In this document: positions 15,757-23,563 of the stretch, piece after piece | Position numbering within the stretch: the stretch's first letter is position 1 | Layout: the number at the start of each line of letters is the position of its first letter | Position numbers and translations under genes: made by a program | Source of the DNA: CAZOSF01 sp964582415 | Lineage (GTDB): Bacteria; Bacteroidota; Bacteroidia; Flavobacteriales; Flavobacteriaceae | NCBI GenBank assembly: GCA_964582415.1 | Contig: CAZOSF010000022.1 | Span: 1 to 32,367, forward strand | DNA length: 32,367 bases | Reading direction: 5' to 3' | Notes under the pieces: model-generated | The model's input: the letters and a program-made list of their open reading frames with translations, nothing else | Told to the model about the DNA's origin: nothing | Databases searched by the model: none

Positions 15757-15897
15757 TTTTTGGCGGCATCATCTGAGAGCGAAAAGGAAACGATAAAAAC
15801 AAAACCCTTCTGTGGGACGGCCGCAACCCTTTCAGTAAGAACACAGAATACAAATCCCACCCTGGGGTAGCAATACGAAGGGGTGTTATTGGAAAAC
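15757..15897 (+). promoter_or_regulatory. Structured rpsA 5' leader
   Basis: About 140 nt between promoter and start codon with several competing complementarities. TTCTGTG (15808-15814) pairs with CACAGAA (15842-15848). GTGGGA (15812-15817), which overlaps the first arm, pairs with TCCCAC (15855-15860). CCCTTC (15805-15810) pairs with GAAGGG (15877-15882), close to the ATG. Mutually exclusive folds suit autoregulation by S1, but this is inferred; no protein-binding data are available from sequence. Confidence 0.45.
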
Positions 15898-17730
15898 ATG
15901 GCTGAAAAAGCACAAAAAGCCGAAGCTACTGTGGAACAAGCAGAAGCTCAAACAAAACCAGAAGTTTCATTGAAGGAAAAAAACCCTGAGAAATTTCTAC
16001 AAGACTTTAACTGGCACAACTACGAAGAAGGTATTGAACAAGTAGATGCAGACCAGTTGCAAGAATTTGAAAAACTGGTTGCTGAAAACTTCGTTGACAC
16101 TGTAGATGATGAAGTGGTGGAAGGAACTGTGGTTCACATGACCGACCGTGATGCAATTATCGACATCAACCAGAAAAGTGAAGGGGTAATCTCCCTTAAC
16201 GAATTTCGTTACAATCCAGACCTAAAAGTAGGAGACAAAGTAGAAGTATTGATCGACGTTCGTGAAGATGCTTCCGGACAATTGATCCTTTCTCACAGAA
16301 AAGCTCGTACTATCAAGGCTTGGGATCGTGTTAATGCTGCACATGACGAAGGAACCGTGGTGAACGGTTACGTGAAATGTAGAACTAAAGGAGGTATGAT
16401 TGTTGACGTATTCGGAATCGAAGCCTTCTTGCCAGGTTCTCAAATCGATGTGAAGCCTATCCGTGACTACGATGCATACGTTGGAAAAACCATGGAATTC
16501 AAGATCGTTAAGATCAACCATGAGTTCAAGAACGTGGTAGTTTCTCACAAAGCGCTTATCGAAGCAGATATCGAAGAACAGAAAAAAGAAATCATCGGTC
16601 AACTGGAAAAAGGTCAAGTACTGGAAGGTGTGGTCAAAAACATCACTTCTTACGGTGTATTCGTAGACCTTGGAGGAGTAGACGGATTGATCCACATCAC
16701 CGACCTATCTTGGTCTCGAATCAACCACCCGAATGAAATCGTGGAGTTGGATCAGAAATTGAATGTGGTAATCCTTGATTTCGATGAAGATAAAACGCGT
16801 ATCCAACTTGGATTGAAGCAATTGAAGGCTCATCCATGGGATGCTCTTGGCGATGAATTGAAAGTAGGTGACAAAGTAAAAGGTAAAGTAGTGGTTATTG
16901 CCGACTATGGTGCTTTTATCGAAGTTGCTGAAGGTGTGGAAGGTCTGATCCACGTGAGCGAAATGTCTTGGTCTACGCACTTGCGTAGCGCTCAGGATTT
17001 CGTAAACGTTGGAGACGAGGTGGAAGCTGTTATCTTGACGTTGGATCGCGAGGAGCGTAAGATGTCATTGGGTATTAAGCAATTAACTCCAGACCCATGG
17101 ACCGATATCACCAAGAAATATCCTGTTGGTTCCAAGCATAAAGGAATCGTTCGTAACTTCACCAACTTTGGTGTATTCGTAGAATTAGAAGAAGGTATCG
17201 ACGGTTTGATTTATATCAGCGACCTTTCTTGGACCAAGAAAATCAAGCACCCAAGTGAATTCACCAACATCGGTGACGAACTGGAAGTGGTTGTTTTGGA
17301 ATTGGATGTGGAAGGACGTAAGTTGAGTTTGGGTCACAAACAAACTACCGAAAATCCTTGGGATAAGTACGAGGATGAGTTTGCTGTGGGAACCAAGCAC
17401 ACTGCCACCATTGACGAAGTAGTAGACAAAGGAGCGATCATCAACTTCAATGAAGATATCAGTGCCTTTGTTCCTAAGCGTCATATGGAAAAAGAAGATG
17501 GAAGTTTGTTGAAGAAAGGTGATGAGGAAGAATTCATCATCATCGAATTCAACAAAGACTTTAAGAAAGTTGTAGCTTCCCACACTTCACTTCACAAGGA
17601 AGAAGAAGCTAAGATCGTGAAGCAAGCTGCCAAAAAAGCAGCAAAGCAAGCTGAAGAGGCAAAACCTACCTTAGGAGATGCCAATGCTAAGCTTCAAGAG
17701 ATCAAAGACAAAATGGAAGGTAAGAAGTAA
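15898..17730 (+). CDS. rpsA: 30S ribosomal protein S1
   Basis: A 610-residue protein with six S1 (OB-fold) RNA-binding domains; GxVxxITxYGVFVDLGGVDGLIHITDLSW-like cores are plain in domains 3-5 (around residues 245, 333 and 420). The N-terminal extension is Ala/Glu/Lys-rich and the C-terminus is a charged helix (KQAAKKAAKQAEEA). S1 binds mRNA and melts structure at initiation; in Bacteroidota, which lack Shine-Dalgarno use, it is likely to matter more. ATG at 15898 is used; the frame is open for five further codons to GTG at 15883, which is unlikely. It is monocistronic, with its own promoter, long leader and strong terminator. Confidence 0.96.
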   Translation: MAEKAQKAEATVEQAEAQTKPEVSLKEKNPEKFLQDFNWHNYEEGIEQVDADQLQEFEKLVAENFVDTVDDEVVEGTVVHMTDRDAIIDINQKSEGVISLNEFRYNPDLKVGDKVEVLIDVREDASGQLILSHRKARTIKAWDRVNAAHDEGTVVNGYVKCRTKGGMIVDVFGIEAFLPGSQIDVKPIRDYDAYVGKTMEFKIVKINHEFKNVVVSHKALIEADIEEQKKEIIGQLEKGQVLEGVVKNITSYGVFVDLGGVDGLIHITDLSWSRINHPNEIVELDQKLNVVILDFDEDKTRIQLGLKQLKAHPWDALGDELKVGDKVKGKVVVIADYGAFIEVAEGVEGLIHVSEMSWSTHLRSAQDFVNVGDEVEAVILTLDREERKMSLGIKQLTPDPWTDITKKYPVGSKHKGIVRNFTNFGVFVELEEGIDGLIYISDLSWTKKIKHPSEFTNIGDELEVVVLELDVEGRKLSLGHKQTTENPWDKYEDEFAVGTKHTATIDEVVDKGAIINFNEDISAFVPKRHMEKEDGSLLKKGDEEEFIIIEFNKDFKKVVASHTSLHKEEEAKIVKQAAKKAAKQAEEAKPTLGDANAKLQEIKDKMEGKK

Positions 17731-17751
17731 TTCCAGCTTTCATTTGAATAG

Positions 17752-17783
17752 AAAAAGGGCCTCACACTGTGGGGCCTTTTTTT
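17752..17783 (+). terminator. Intrinsic terminator of rpsA
   Basis: GGGCCTCAC pairs with GTGGGGCC (including one or two G-U pairs) around a 3-nt loop, extended by A5/T7, and followed by T7. It lies about 25 nt after the stop codon. Confidence 0.9.
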
Positions 17784-17822
17784 ATGGGGATTTTTTAAAC
17801 GAGATATTTCATCAAAAACTCG

Positions 17823-17830
17823 TACCTTTG
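17823..17830 (+). promoter_or_regulatory. -7 element of the pyrR-pyrB promoter
   Basis: TACCTTTG matches TAnnTTTG perfectly. No clear TTG is found at the usual spacing. It lies 28 nt before the pyrR ATG and leaves a leader of only about 22 nt. Confidence 0.55.
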
Positions 17831-17857
17831 ACCCCTGAACAAGATTCAGATTTTTCT

Positions 17858-18397
17858 ATGAGCCAAAAAGTGCTTTTAAACGCTACTGAGATCAACATCG
17901 CTCTTCACCGTTTGGCTTGTCAATTGATTGAAAATCACGATACCTTTAATGATACCGTACTTATCGGGATTCAACCCCGTGGTGTGCATTTGGCAGAAAG
18001 GCTTAAAAAAATCCTAGAGGAAGAGTATCGCATCAAGAACATCCGATTAGGCTATTTGGACATTACCTTTTTCAGGGATGACTTCCGAAGAAGCGACAAG
18101 CCATTAGAGGCCAATAAAACGAAAATAAATTTTATTGTCGAAAATCAAAAGGTCGTCTTTGTGGATGATGTCCTTTACACGGGAAGAAGTATTCGTTCGG
18201 CCCTTACAGCCATTCAGTCCTTTGGAAGACCCGCAGAAATAGAGCTGCTAACCCTGATCGATAGACGCTTTAGCAGGCATTTACCCATTCAGCCCGATTA
18301 TCGAGGCAGACAGGTAGATGCAATCAATAAAGAGAAAGTAAAAGTTTGTTGGAAAGAAAATGACGGAGAAGATGCCGTCTATCTAGTTGAGAAATAA
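17858..18397 (+). CDS. pyrR: PyrR: pyrimidine operon regulator / uracil phosphoribosyltransferase
   Basis: A 179-residue type I phosphoribosyltransferase of PyrR type. GIQPRGVHLAERL (37-49) and the PRPP loop VVFVDDVLYTGRSIRSAL (99-116) are diagnostic, as is DITFFRDDF (68-76). PyrR proteins bind UMP and, in Firmicutes, attenuate pyr mRNAs; many also convert uracil and PRPP to UMP. ATG at 17858 follows the promoter directly; the frame is open upstream into rpsA but has no reason to be used. One base separates its stop from the pyrB start, so the two are translated as a pair. A leader attenuator is not visible. Confidence 0.95.
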   Translation: MSQKVLLNATEINIALHRLACQLIENHDTFNDTVLIGIQPRGVHLAERLKKILEEEYRIKNIRLGYLDITFFRDDFRRSDKPLEANKTKINFIVENQKVVFVDDVLYTGRSIRSALTAIQSFGRPAEIELLTLIDRRFSRHLPIQPDYRGRQVDAINKEKVKVCWKENDGEDAVYLVEK

Positions 18398-18398
18398 T

Positions 18399-19337
18399 AT
18401 GAGTGAATTAAGTGTTAATCACTTACTGGGAATCAAATACATCAAGGAAGATGATATACAGCTCATCTTCGAAACGGCAGATCATTTCAAAGAAGTAATT
18501 AATAGGCCAATTAAAAAAGTCCCATCCCTGAGGGATATAACCATAGCCAACCTCTTTTTTGAAAACAGCACCCGAACGCGATTGTCCTTTGAATTGGCAG
18601 AAAAACGGCTCTCTGCAGATGTAATTAATTTCTCTGCGGCCTCTTCTTCAGTAAAAAAAGGAGAAACCCTTATTGATACGGTTAATAATATCCTTTCGAT
18701 GAAAGTTGATATGGTAGTAATGCGTCATCCCAATCCAGGGGCGGGTGTATTTCTCTCCAAACATATTTCAGCGAGTATCGTTAATGCAGGGGACGGTGCG
18801 CATGAACACCCCACGCAAGCATTGCTGGATAGTTTTTCCATACGGGAACGATTAGGAGATGTTGCAGGAAAAAAGGTGGTCATCGTAGGGGATATTCTGC
18901 ATTCTCGAGTGGCGCTTTCCAATATTTTTGCCCTTCAAAAGCTTGGAGCAGAGGTTAAAGTGTGTGGTCCTAAGACACTTATTCCTAAATATATAGATAA
19001 ATTAGGTGTTCAAGTGGAGAGCAATCTTATCAAGGCTTTAAATTGGTGCGATGTGGCTAATATGTTGCGTGTGCAAAACGAACGCATGGATATTAGTTAT
19101 TTCCCATCTACTCGGGAATATGCTCAGCAATTTGGTCTCACCAAAAAGATCTTGGACTCCCTAGATAAGGAAATCATCGTGATGCACCCCGGGCCTATCA
19201 ACAGGGGTGTGGAAATTACTAGTGACGTCGCAGATAGTAAACAGGCGATTATCTTGGATCAGGTCCAAAATGGTGTAGCCATTCGAATGGCGGTAATTTA
19301 TCTATTAGCGTCAAAAATTAAGCAGTATGAGGATTGA
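18399..19337 (+). CDS. pyrB: Aspartate carbamoyltransferase catalytic subunit
   Basis: A 312-residue ATCase making carbamoyl-aspartate in de novo pyrimidine synthesis. The carbamoyl-phosphate motif FENSTRTRLSFE (54-65), MRHPNPGAG, HEHPTQALLD and MHPGPINRGVE are all present, so it should be active. No pyrI regulatory gene follows. ATG at 18399 fits the family better than the upstream in-frame start. It is coupled to pyrR (1-nt gap) and overlaps the next gene by 11 nt. Confidence 0.97.
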   Translation: MSELSVNHLLGIKYIKEDDIQLIFETADHFKEVINRPIKKVPSLRDITIANLFFENSTRTRLSFELAEKRLSADVINFSAASSSVKKGETLIDTVNNILSMKVDMVVMRHPNPGAGVFLSKHISASIVNAGDGAHEHPTQALLDSFSIRERLGDVAGKKVVIVGDILHSRVALSNIFALQKLGAEVKVCGPKTLIPKYIDKLGVQVESNLIKALNWCDVANMLRVQNERMDISYFPSTREYAQQFGLTKKILDSLDKEIIVMHPGPINRGVEITSDVADSKQAIILDQVQNGVAIRMAVIYLLASKIKQYED

Positions 19338-19662
19338 AGAATTTGACAATCTTATCGTATTGGCCGATGATCGCGGTGCCTATTCCGATTTCGTTCCATT
19401 TTTATCCCAACAGGTTCAGGAGCATTACCAAGGAAAAAATTTGGTGATAGACCTCTTAAAATACACCCATATCAGTTTGGACGAGCTTTTGGAGTTGCTT
19501 GCATTATCCAACGATCACCGTGGAAAGAAGAATTCTTTTGTACTGGTGAATGATGCGGTAAATCCAGATGATATCCCAGATGAATTGGTGGTGGTTCCCA
19601 CATTGCAAGAAGCAATGGATGTGGTTGAAATGGAAGAAATCGAACGAGATCTCGGTTTTTGA
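19327..19662 (+). CDS. Small conserved protein between pyrB and tRNase Z (STAS-like)
   Basis: A 111-residue soluble acidic protein without a known function. The alternation of strands and helices (NLVIDLLKYTHISLDELLELL, NSFVLVNDAV, LVVVPTLQEAMDVVEMEEIERDLGF) recalls an anti-anti-sigma/STAS fold, and the C-terminal VVVPTLQEAxDxxxMEEIERDLGF segment looks like the signature of a flavobacterial family found beside ribonuclease Z. It starts 11 nt inside pyrB, so it is translationally coupled. A role with tRNase Z is only suggested by position. Confidence 0.85.
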   Translation: MRIEEFDNLIVLADDRGAYSDFVPFLSQQVQEHYQGKNLVIDLLKYTHISLDELLELLALSNDHRGKKNSFVLVNDAVNPDDIPDELVVVPTLQEAMDVVEMEEIERDLGF

Positions 19663-19717
19663 ATCTCCCGCATTTTACCTAGCTTTACGAAGCAATTCCC
19701 TGGACACATCATACTCT

Positions 19718-20626
19718 ATGAAATTAACCATACTTGGTTGCCATTCCGCCACACCAAGGGCAAATCACAATCCCACAGCGCAGATTTTGGAGGTTAGGGG
19801 ACATATGTTTCTTATCGATTGTGGAGAAGGGACGCAAGTTCAGCTGCGCAGGAACAAAGTGAAGTTTTCCCGTATTAAGCATATTTTTATCTCACATCTT
19901 CACGGTGATCATTTTTATGGTTTGGTGGGACTGATCGCTACATTTCGATTGCTTGGAAGGGAAGCCGAATTGCATGTTTACGGTCCAAAAGGCATTAAAG
20001 AAGCCATTTGTCTGCAGTTGAAGCTGGGAAATAGTTGGACGAACTATCCCTTACTTTTTCATGAAGTGGAAAGTAAAACGCCTACAATCTTATTTGAGGA
20101 TGAAGTGGTCACAGTGAGTACTATTCCTTTAGACCATCGGGTGTATACCAATGGGTTTTTATTTCAGGAGAAACCTAAAGAACGTAAATTAAACTTGCAG
20201 GCTGCGGTAGAAGCCAAGATAGATCAGAGTTACTTTCCGAAGTTAAAACAAGGCTACGACGTAAAAAACAGGCAAGGGGAAATAATTCCCAATGCGATGG
20301 TGACACTCGACCCAGAACCACCGTTAAGCTATGCCTTTTGTAGTGATACAGCTTACAAGCCTGATGTGGCATCGATAATAAAAGGAGTGAGTGTCCTTTA
20401 CCACGAGGCGACATTTTTGAGTGACCATCAGGATCTTTGTGAAAAAACGAAGCATAGCACCGCTGCTGAAGCAGCACAAATAGCACACACCGCTCAAGCA
20501 ACTACGCTTATACTAGGGCATTATTCTGGACGCTATTCCGATTTAGCGATGTTCCGAACGGAAGCTCAGGAATTTTTCGAAAATGTATTATTGGCGGAGG
20601 ATGGAAAAGTATTTACATTCGAATAA
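19718..20626 (+). CDS. rnz: Ribonuclease Z (tRNase Z)
   Basis: A 302-residue metallo-beta-lactamase-fold nuclease that removes the 3' trailer of tRNA precursors. Start MKLTILGCHSATPRANHNPT is family-typical; the zinc motif HLHGDH is at 60-65, with further ligands in SDTAY, HEATF and GHYSGRY. The start at ATG 19718 was chosen because the 50-codon upstream extension overlaps the previous gene and is out of character. It follows the small conserved gene by 55 nt. A 10-bp inverted repeat begins at its stop codon. Confidence 0.95.
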   Translation: MKLTILGCHSATPRANHNPTAQILEVRGHMFLIDCGEGTQVQLRRNKVKFSRIKHIFISHLHGDHFYGLVGLIATFRLLGREAELHVYGPKGIKEAICLQLKLGNSWTNYPLLFHEVESKTPTILFEDEVVTVSTIPLDHRVYTNGFLFQEKPKERKLNLQAAVEAKIDQSYFPKLKQGYDVKNRQGEIIPNAMVTLDPEPPLSYAFCSDTAYKPDVASIIKGVSVLYHEATFLSDHQDLCEKTKHSTAAEAAQIAHTAQATTLILGHYSGRYSDLAMFRTEAQEFFENVLLAEDGKVFTFE

Positions 20627-20658
20627 GCCTCGAATCCCGAAGGTTTCAAGGCTTATTC
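20621..20658 (+). terminator. Inverted repeat at the end of rnz
   Basis: GAATAAGCCT (20621-20630) pairs perfectly with AGGCTTATTC (20649-20658); the stop codon lies in the left arm. No T-run follows, so terminator function is uncertain. It may protect the 3' end. Confidence 0.45.
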
Positions 20659-20701
20659 TAGTCGCCCCAAATCGCACCGACTGGCCTAGATGGTTAGTGT
20701 T

Positions 20702-20839
20702 TTAAGCAAATATGAGGTAGGCCGTAAGTGTTATTAGAGAGGCAACAACCATAATAATGAGTACTGGTTTCGCCCAGGAACCAAACATCTTACGTTCTGT
20801 GAGATTTGATGTTTTCAATGGCTTATTTTCCTTTTCCAT
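20702..20839 (-). CDS. 45-residue single-pass membrane protein
   Basis: The minus-strand frame from ATG 20839 to TAA 20702 encodes 45 residues: a charged N-terminus (MEKENKPLKTSNLTERKMFG), then SWAKP and one hydrophobic helix (VLIIMVVASLITLTAYLIFA) reaching the C-terminus. This is a coherent topology that random ORFs rarely show. It fills the otherwise empty rnz-META gap and has about 225 nt of AT-rich DNA upstream with a TACTTTTA element resembling a -7 box. No known family; function unknown. Confidence 0.6.
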   Translation of the reverse strand: MEKENKPLKTSNLTERKMFGSWAKPVLIIMVVASLITLTAYLIFA

Positions 20840-20930
20840 GAATACGCTAACGTCTTCAAAATCTTAGACAAGCGTAAAAGTAAGTAATATCTTACTGAAA
20901 ATAAAGTTAAACCAGTTGATTCACAATAAA

Positions 20931-20948
20931 ATACGTGTATTTACGTAT
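20931..20948. promoter_or_regulatory. Inverted repeat in the rnz-META intergenic region
   Basis: ATACGT-GTATTT-ACGTAT, 6-bp arms, about 120 nt before the META gene and 90 nt upstream of the 45-residue gene on the other strand. It may be an operator. The rest of 20840-21064 is AT-rich DNA in which I see no gene. Confidence 0.25.
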
Positions 20949-21064
20949 ATGGATGTTAAATTTCCTTATTTTGATTTTCCCATTTTGATCCTTAAAAACA
21001 GTTGCTTCAAGACATAACGAGTCTTATCAAAATTTAATGTACATTAGATATATCAATAAATAAA

Positions 21065-21514
21065 ATGGTTTTCTCCTTTATGAAGTTGTATCAATCTTCA
21101 CAGCGCTGCTGCTTGTTCGTCCTATTGCTGGGTTTGCTTTACTCATGTGTGGCTTCAAAGGAAGTTCCCGTTGATAAACTGTATGGTCCTATCTGGGAAG
21201 TGGAATATCTAGCAGGACCTGGAACCAATTTAGCTGATTTATTTGAAGGGGAATTGCCCTATTTTCAATTTGATAAGAAAGATCAGAGGATTTTTGGTTC
21301 TACAGGATGCAATGGATATACAGTAGGTTTTAAAATTGAAGGGAATTCAATCGATTTTGGTCAACCAGGAATCAGTACGTTGAGGTACTGTGGTGAAGGG
21401 GAAAATGAATTTAAAAGGGCAATGCAAGCTGTAAATCGTTGGAGTATCAGTGAAGACGGAAAATTATTTCTTTCGAAAGGTGACATTCCCATAATGCGTT
21501 TAAAAAAACAATAA
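21065..21514 (+). CDS. META-domain lipoprotein
   Basis: A 149-residue lipoprotein (lipobox LLYSC, Cys28 from the first ATG; a second ATG at codon 6 also works). The mature part is a META/HslJ-like domain: IWEVEYLAGPG, then FDKKDQRIFGSTGCNGYTVGF with the typical GxxGCNxY core, then RYCGEGENEF and the final strand LFLSKGDIPIMRL. META domains occur in periplasmic proteins linked to stress or motility but have no fixed activity. The second META gene starts one base after its stop, so the two form an operon. Confidence 0.85.
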   Translation: MVFSFMKLYQSSQRCCLFVLLLGLLYSCVASKEVPVDKLYGPIWEVEYLAGPGTNLADLFEGELPYFQFDKKDQRIFGSTGCNGYTVGFKIEGNSIDFGQPGISTLRYCGEGENEFKRAMQAVNRWSISEDGKLFLSKGDIPIMRLKKQ

Positions 21515-21515
21515 A

Positions 21516-22313
21516 ATGAAAGTATTATTAACATTTTCAATGGCCATGGTTCTTGTTATTGGATCATGCAAGAACAAGGAAGCTGAAAATTCAACCGACA
21601 TGGAGGCTTTGTCCCTTCCGGAAGTTTCTCAAAATAGTATAGAAGAAGAACGATACTTTGCCTTATGGGCCATGGGGAATGAACCCTTTTGGAGTCTCAA
21701 AGTGGAGGAAGATGGTATTCTGTTGGTTCATAATGGGGATTCCATCCGTACACCTGCTGTTCAACCAATTATTGATGAGGAACATGGAATGAGTTCATAT
21801 ACAATTGAAACTGAGGCCACACAAATGAACATTGCAGTAACACCCGGGCCTTGCAATGACACCATGTCTGATGCAGTGTATTCCTATCAAGTGCAGGTGA
21901 ATTATAAAGCCAGTGGGGATTCCTCTGCTATTCAATTAAATGGATGTGGCGGTTATTCACTAGAAGAAGGATTGGTTGGTAAGTGGCAACTTACAACACT
22001 CATGGGTAAGGCCATAACTGGAGATGATTTCGGACGGGAAATACCTTCTTTGGAATTTCAGCAATTGAACCGAGGCTTCAGTGGTTCTACTGGGTGCAAC
22101 AGAATGATGGGACAATTCTATTACAGTCCCTCATTTATTGGTTTTCAGAAGATTATGACCACTAAAGCACTTTGTGGGAAAGGGCAGGAAAATGAAGATG
22201 CTTTTATGCAACAGCTGAATGCTGTGGATGATTATTCGCTTTCAGGGGATGTGCTTATTTGGTTATCTGAGGGAAATGAGGTGATGCAATTTCAACGTTC
22301 ATTAGGGGAGTAG
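21516..22313 (+). CDS. Two-domain lipoprotein: COG3650-like plus META domain
   Basis: A 265-residue lipoprotein (lipobox VIGSC, Cys18). Residues about 45-155 form a domain with FALWAMGNEPFWSL and paired Cys (GPCNDTM, LNGCGGY), matching the COG3650-like lipoprotein domain often joined to META. Residues about 165-262 form a META domain (GLVGKWQLTTLMGKAI, FSGSTGCNRMMGQF). It is the second gene of the META pair, so the N-terminal domain was likely gained by fusion to a duplicated META unit. Envelope location is inferred; the role is unknown. Confidence 0.85.
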   Translation: MKVLLTFSMAMVLVIGSCKNKEAENSTDMEALSLPEVSQNSIEEERYFALWAMGNEPFWSLKVEEDGILLVHNGDSIRTPAVQPIIDEEHGMSSYTIETEATQMNIAVTPGPCNDTMSDAVYSYQVQVNYKASGDSSAIQLNGCGGYSLEEGLVGKWQLTTLMGKAITGDDFGREIPSLEFQQLNRGFSGSTGCNRMMGQFYYSPSFIGFQKIMTTKALCGKGQENEDAFMQQLNAVDDYSLSGDVLIWLSEGNEVMQFQRSLGE

Positions 22314-22407
22314 CACAATTTTATCCTTGATAATTAACCCAAATTTAAATCATCACTTTTTACTTCAACCGTGAAAACTCGTAAATTGCGGAGATTAAGA
22401 AAGGTCT

Positions 22408-23052
22408 ATGCAGGATAATCTTCACGACTACCGTAAAAGTTATGAAAAGGAGATTTTGGATGAATCCAATGTCGATCCTAATCCGTTGCAGCAATTCCGA
22501 AAATGGTTTTATGAGGTGGAAGACGATGGAGGTGTGGATGAAGTAAATGCCATGACCTTGTCTACTATTGGCATGGATGGATATCCTAGGGGTAGAGTAG
22601 TGTTGCTGAAGAAATATGATGAAAACGGATTTTATTTCTACACCAACTACACCAGCGATAAAGGCCAATCCATCCTTGAAAACAATAAGGTTTGCTTGTC
22701 ATTTTTTTGGTCAAGCATGGAAAGGCAGGTAATCATCAAAGGCGTTGCTGAAAAAACTTCTGAAGCAGATTCCAGCAACTATTTTGCATCGCGCCCAAAA
22801 GGAAGTCAGCTGGGTGCCTGGGTAAGTGATCAAAGCAGTGTTGTTGAAAATCGCCAGGTATTGCTTTCCGAGTTAGAGGAATTGGAAAAGAAATATGAAG
22901 GACAGGAGGTTCCGAAGCCACCATTTTGGGGCGGCTTTTTGGTACGTCCGCTTGAAATGGAATTTTGGCAGGGTAGGCCCAATCGTTTGCACGATAGAAT
23001 TCGGTACAAACTAGTAGGTTGGGATTGGATAATCGAAAGATTAGCTCCCTAG
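22408..23052 (+). CDS. pdxH: Pyridoxamine 5'-phosphate oxidase
   Basis: A 214-residue FMN enzyme converting pyridoxine/pyridoxamine 5'-phosphate to PLP. Family segments are visible in order: NAMTLSTIGMDGYPRGRVVLLK, FYFYTNYTSDKGQ (FMN), FFWSSMERQVIIKG, RPKGSQLGAWVSDQSS and the C-terminal EFWQGRPNRLHDRI with the substrate-binding Arg-Leu-His. Length is normal. It is 22 nt upstream of sixA and may belong to the polyphosphate operon transcript. Confidence 0.96.
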   Translation: MQDNLHDYRKSYEKEILDESNVDPNPLQQFRKWFYEVEDDGGVDEVNAMTLSTIGMDGYPRGRVVLLKKYDENGFYFYTNYTSDKGQSILENNKVCLSFFWSSMERQVIIKGVAEKTSEADSSNYFASRPKGSQLGAWVSDQSSVVENRQVLLSELEELEKKYEGQEVPKPPFWGGFLVRPLEMEFWQGRPNRLHDRIRYKLVGWDWIIERLAP

Positions 23053-23074
23053 CCAGTAAAATAAAACCAACTGT

Positions 23075-23563
23075 ATGAAAACTTTATACATGGTACGCCA
23101 CGCGAAATCTTCGTGGGATTTTGATGTTATCGACCATAGACGTCCTCTAAAGAAGAGAGGGATCAACGATGGCACCTTAGTTTCTGAATTCGTAGCGACT
23201 CATTTTGAAAAACCGGATCAAATCTTAAGTAGCGATGCAGTTAGGGCAGTGTCCACTGCTCAGTTTTTTATGGATGCCTATAACATTCAGGATTCTGAAT
23301 ATGCAACAACGCATAATTTATATGATTTCAGTGGGCATAAGGTGATGGAAACCATTAAAGGTTTGAGTGATTCTTGGAATCGGGTAATGATTGTAGGGCA
23401 TAACCATGCATTTACTTCCATTGCCAATATGTTGGGCAGCAAGTATATTGACAATGTCCCTACGTGTGGGTTCGTATGTATCGAATTTGATGAGAACAAA
23501 TGGCAGGATATTACCACTGGGACTACGAAACAGACTGTTTTTCCTAGAGATTTGAAGAAATGA
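23075..23563 (+). CDS. sixA: SixA-type histidine phosphatase
   Basis: A 162-residue histidine phosphatase superfamily protein: phospho-acceptor motif RHAKSSW (R8, H9), the LSSDAVRAVSTAQFF segment and the second His in GHNHAF (about 108). E. coli SixA dephosphorylates phosphohistidine on signalling/PTS proteins. Its stop overlaps the ppk1 start by 4 nt (ATGA), which suggests a role connected with polyphosphate, whose synthesis goes through phosphohistidine on PPK1. That link is inference. Confidence 0.9.
   Translation: MKTLYMVRHAKSSWDFDVIDHRRPLKKRGINDGTLVSEFVATHFEKPDQILSSDAVRAVSTAQFFMDAYNIQDSEYATTHNLYDFSGHKVMETIKGLSDSWNRVMIVGHNHAFTSIANMLGSKYIDNVPTCGFVCIEFDENKWQDITTGTTKQTVFPRDLKK

Noticed and set aside
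16222..16695. 157-codon minus-strand ORF opposite rpsA
   Set aside because: Antisense to S1 domains; its His/Phe/Val-rich sequence follows from the codon use of rpsA.
17784..17857. PyrR attenuator before pyrR
   Set aside because: After the rpsA terminator only about 74 nt remain, mostly promoter; no terminator/antiterminator pair is seen.
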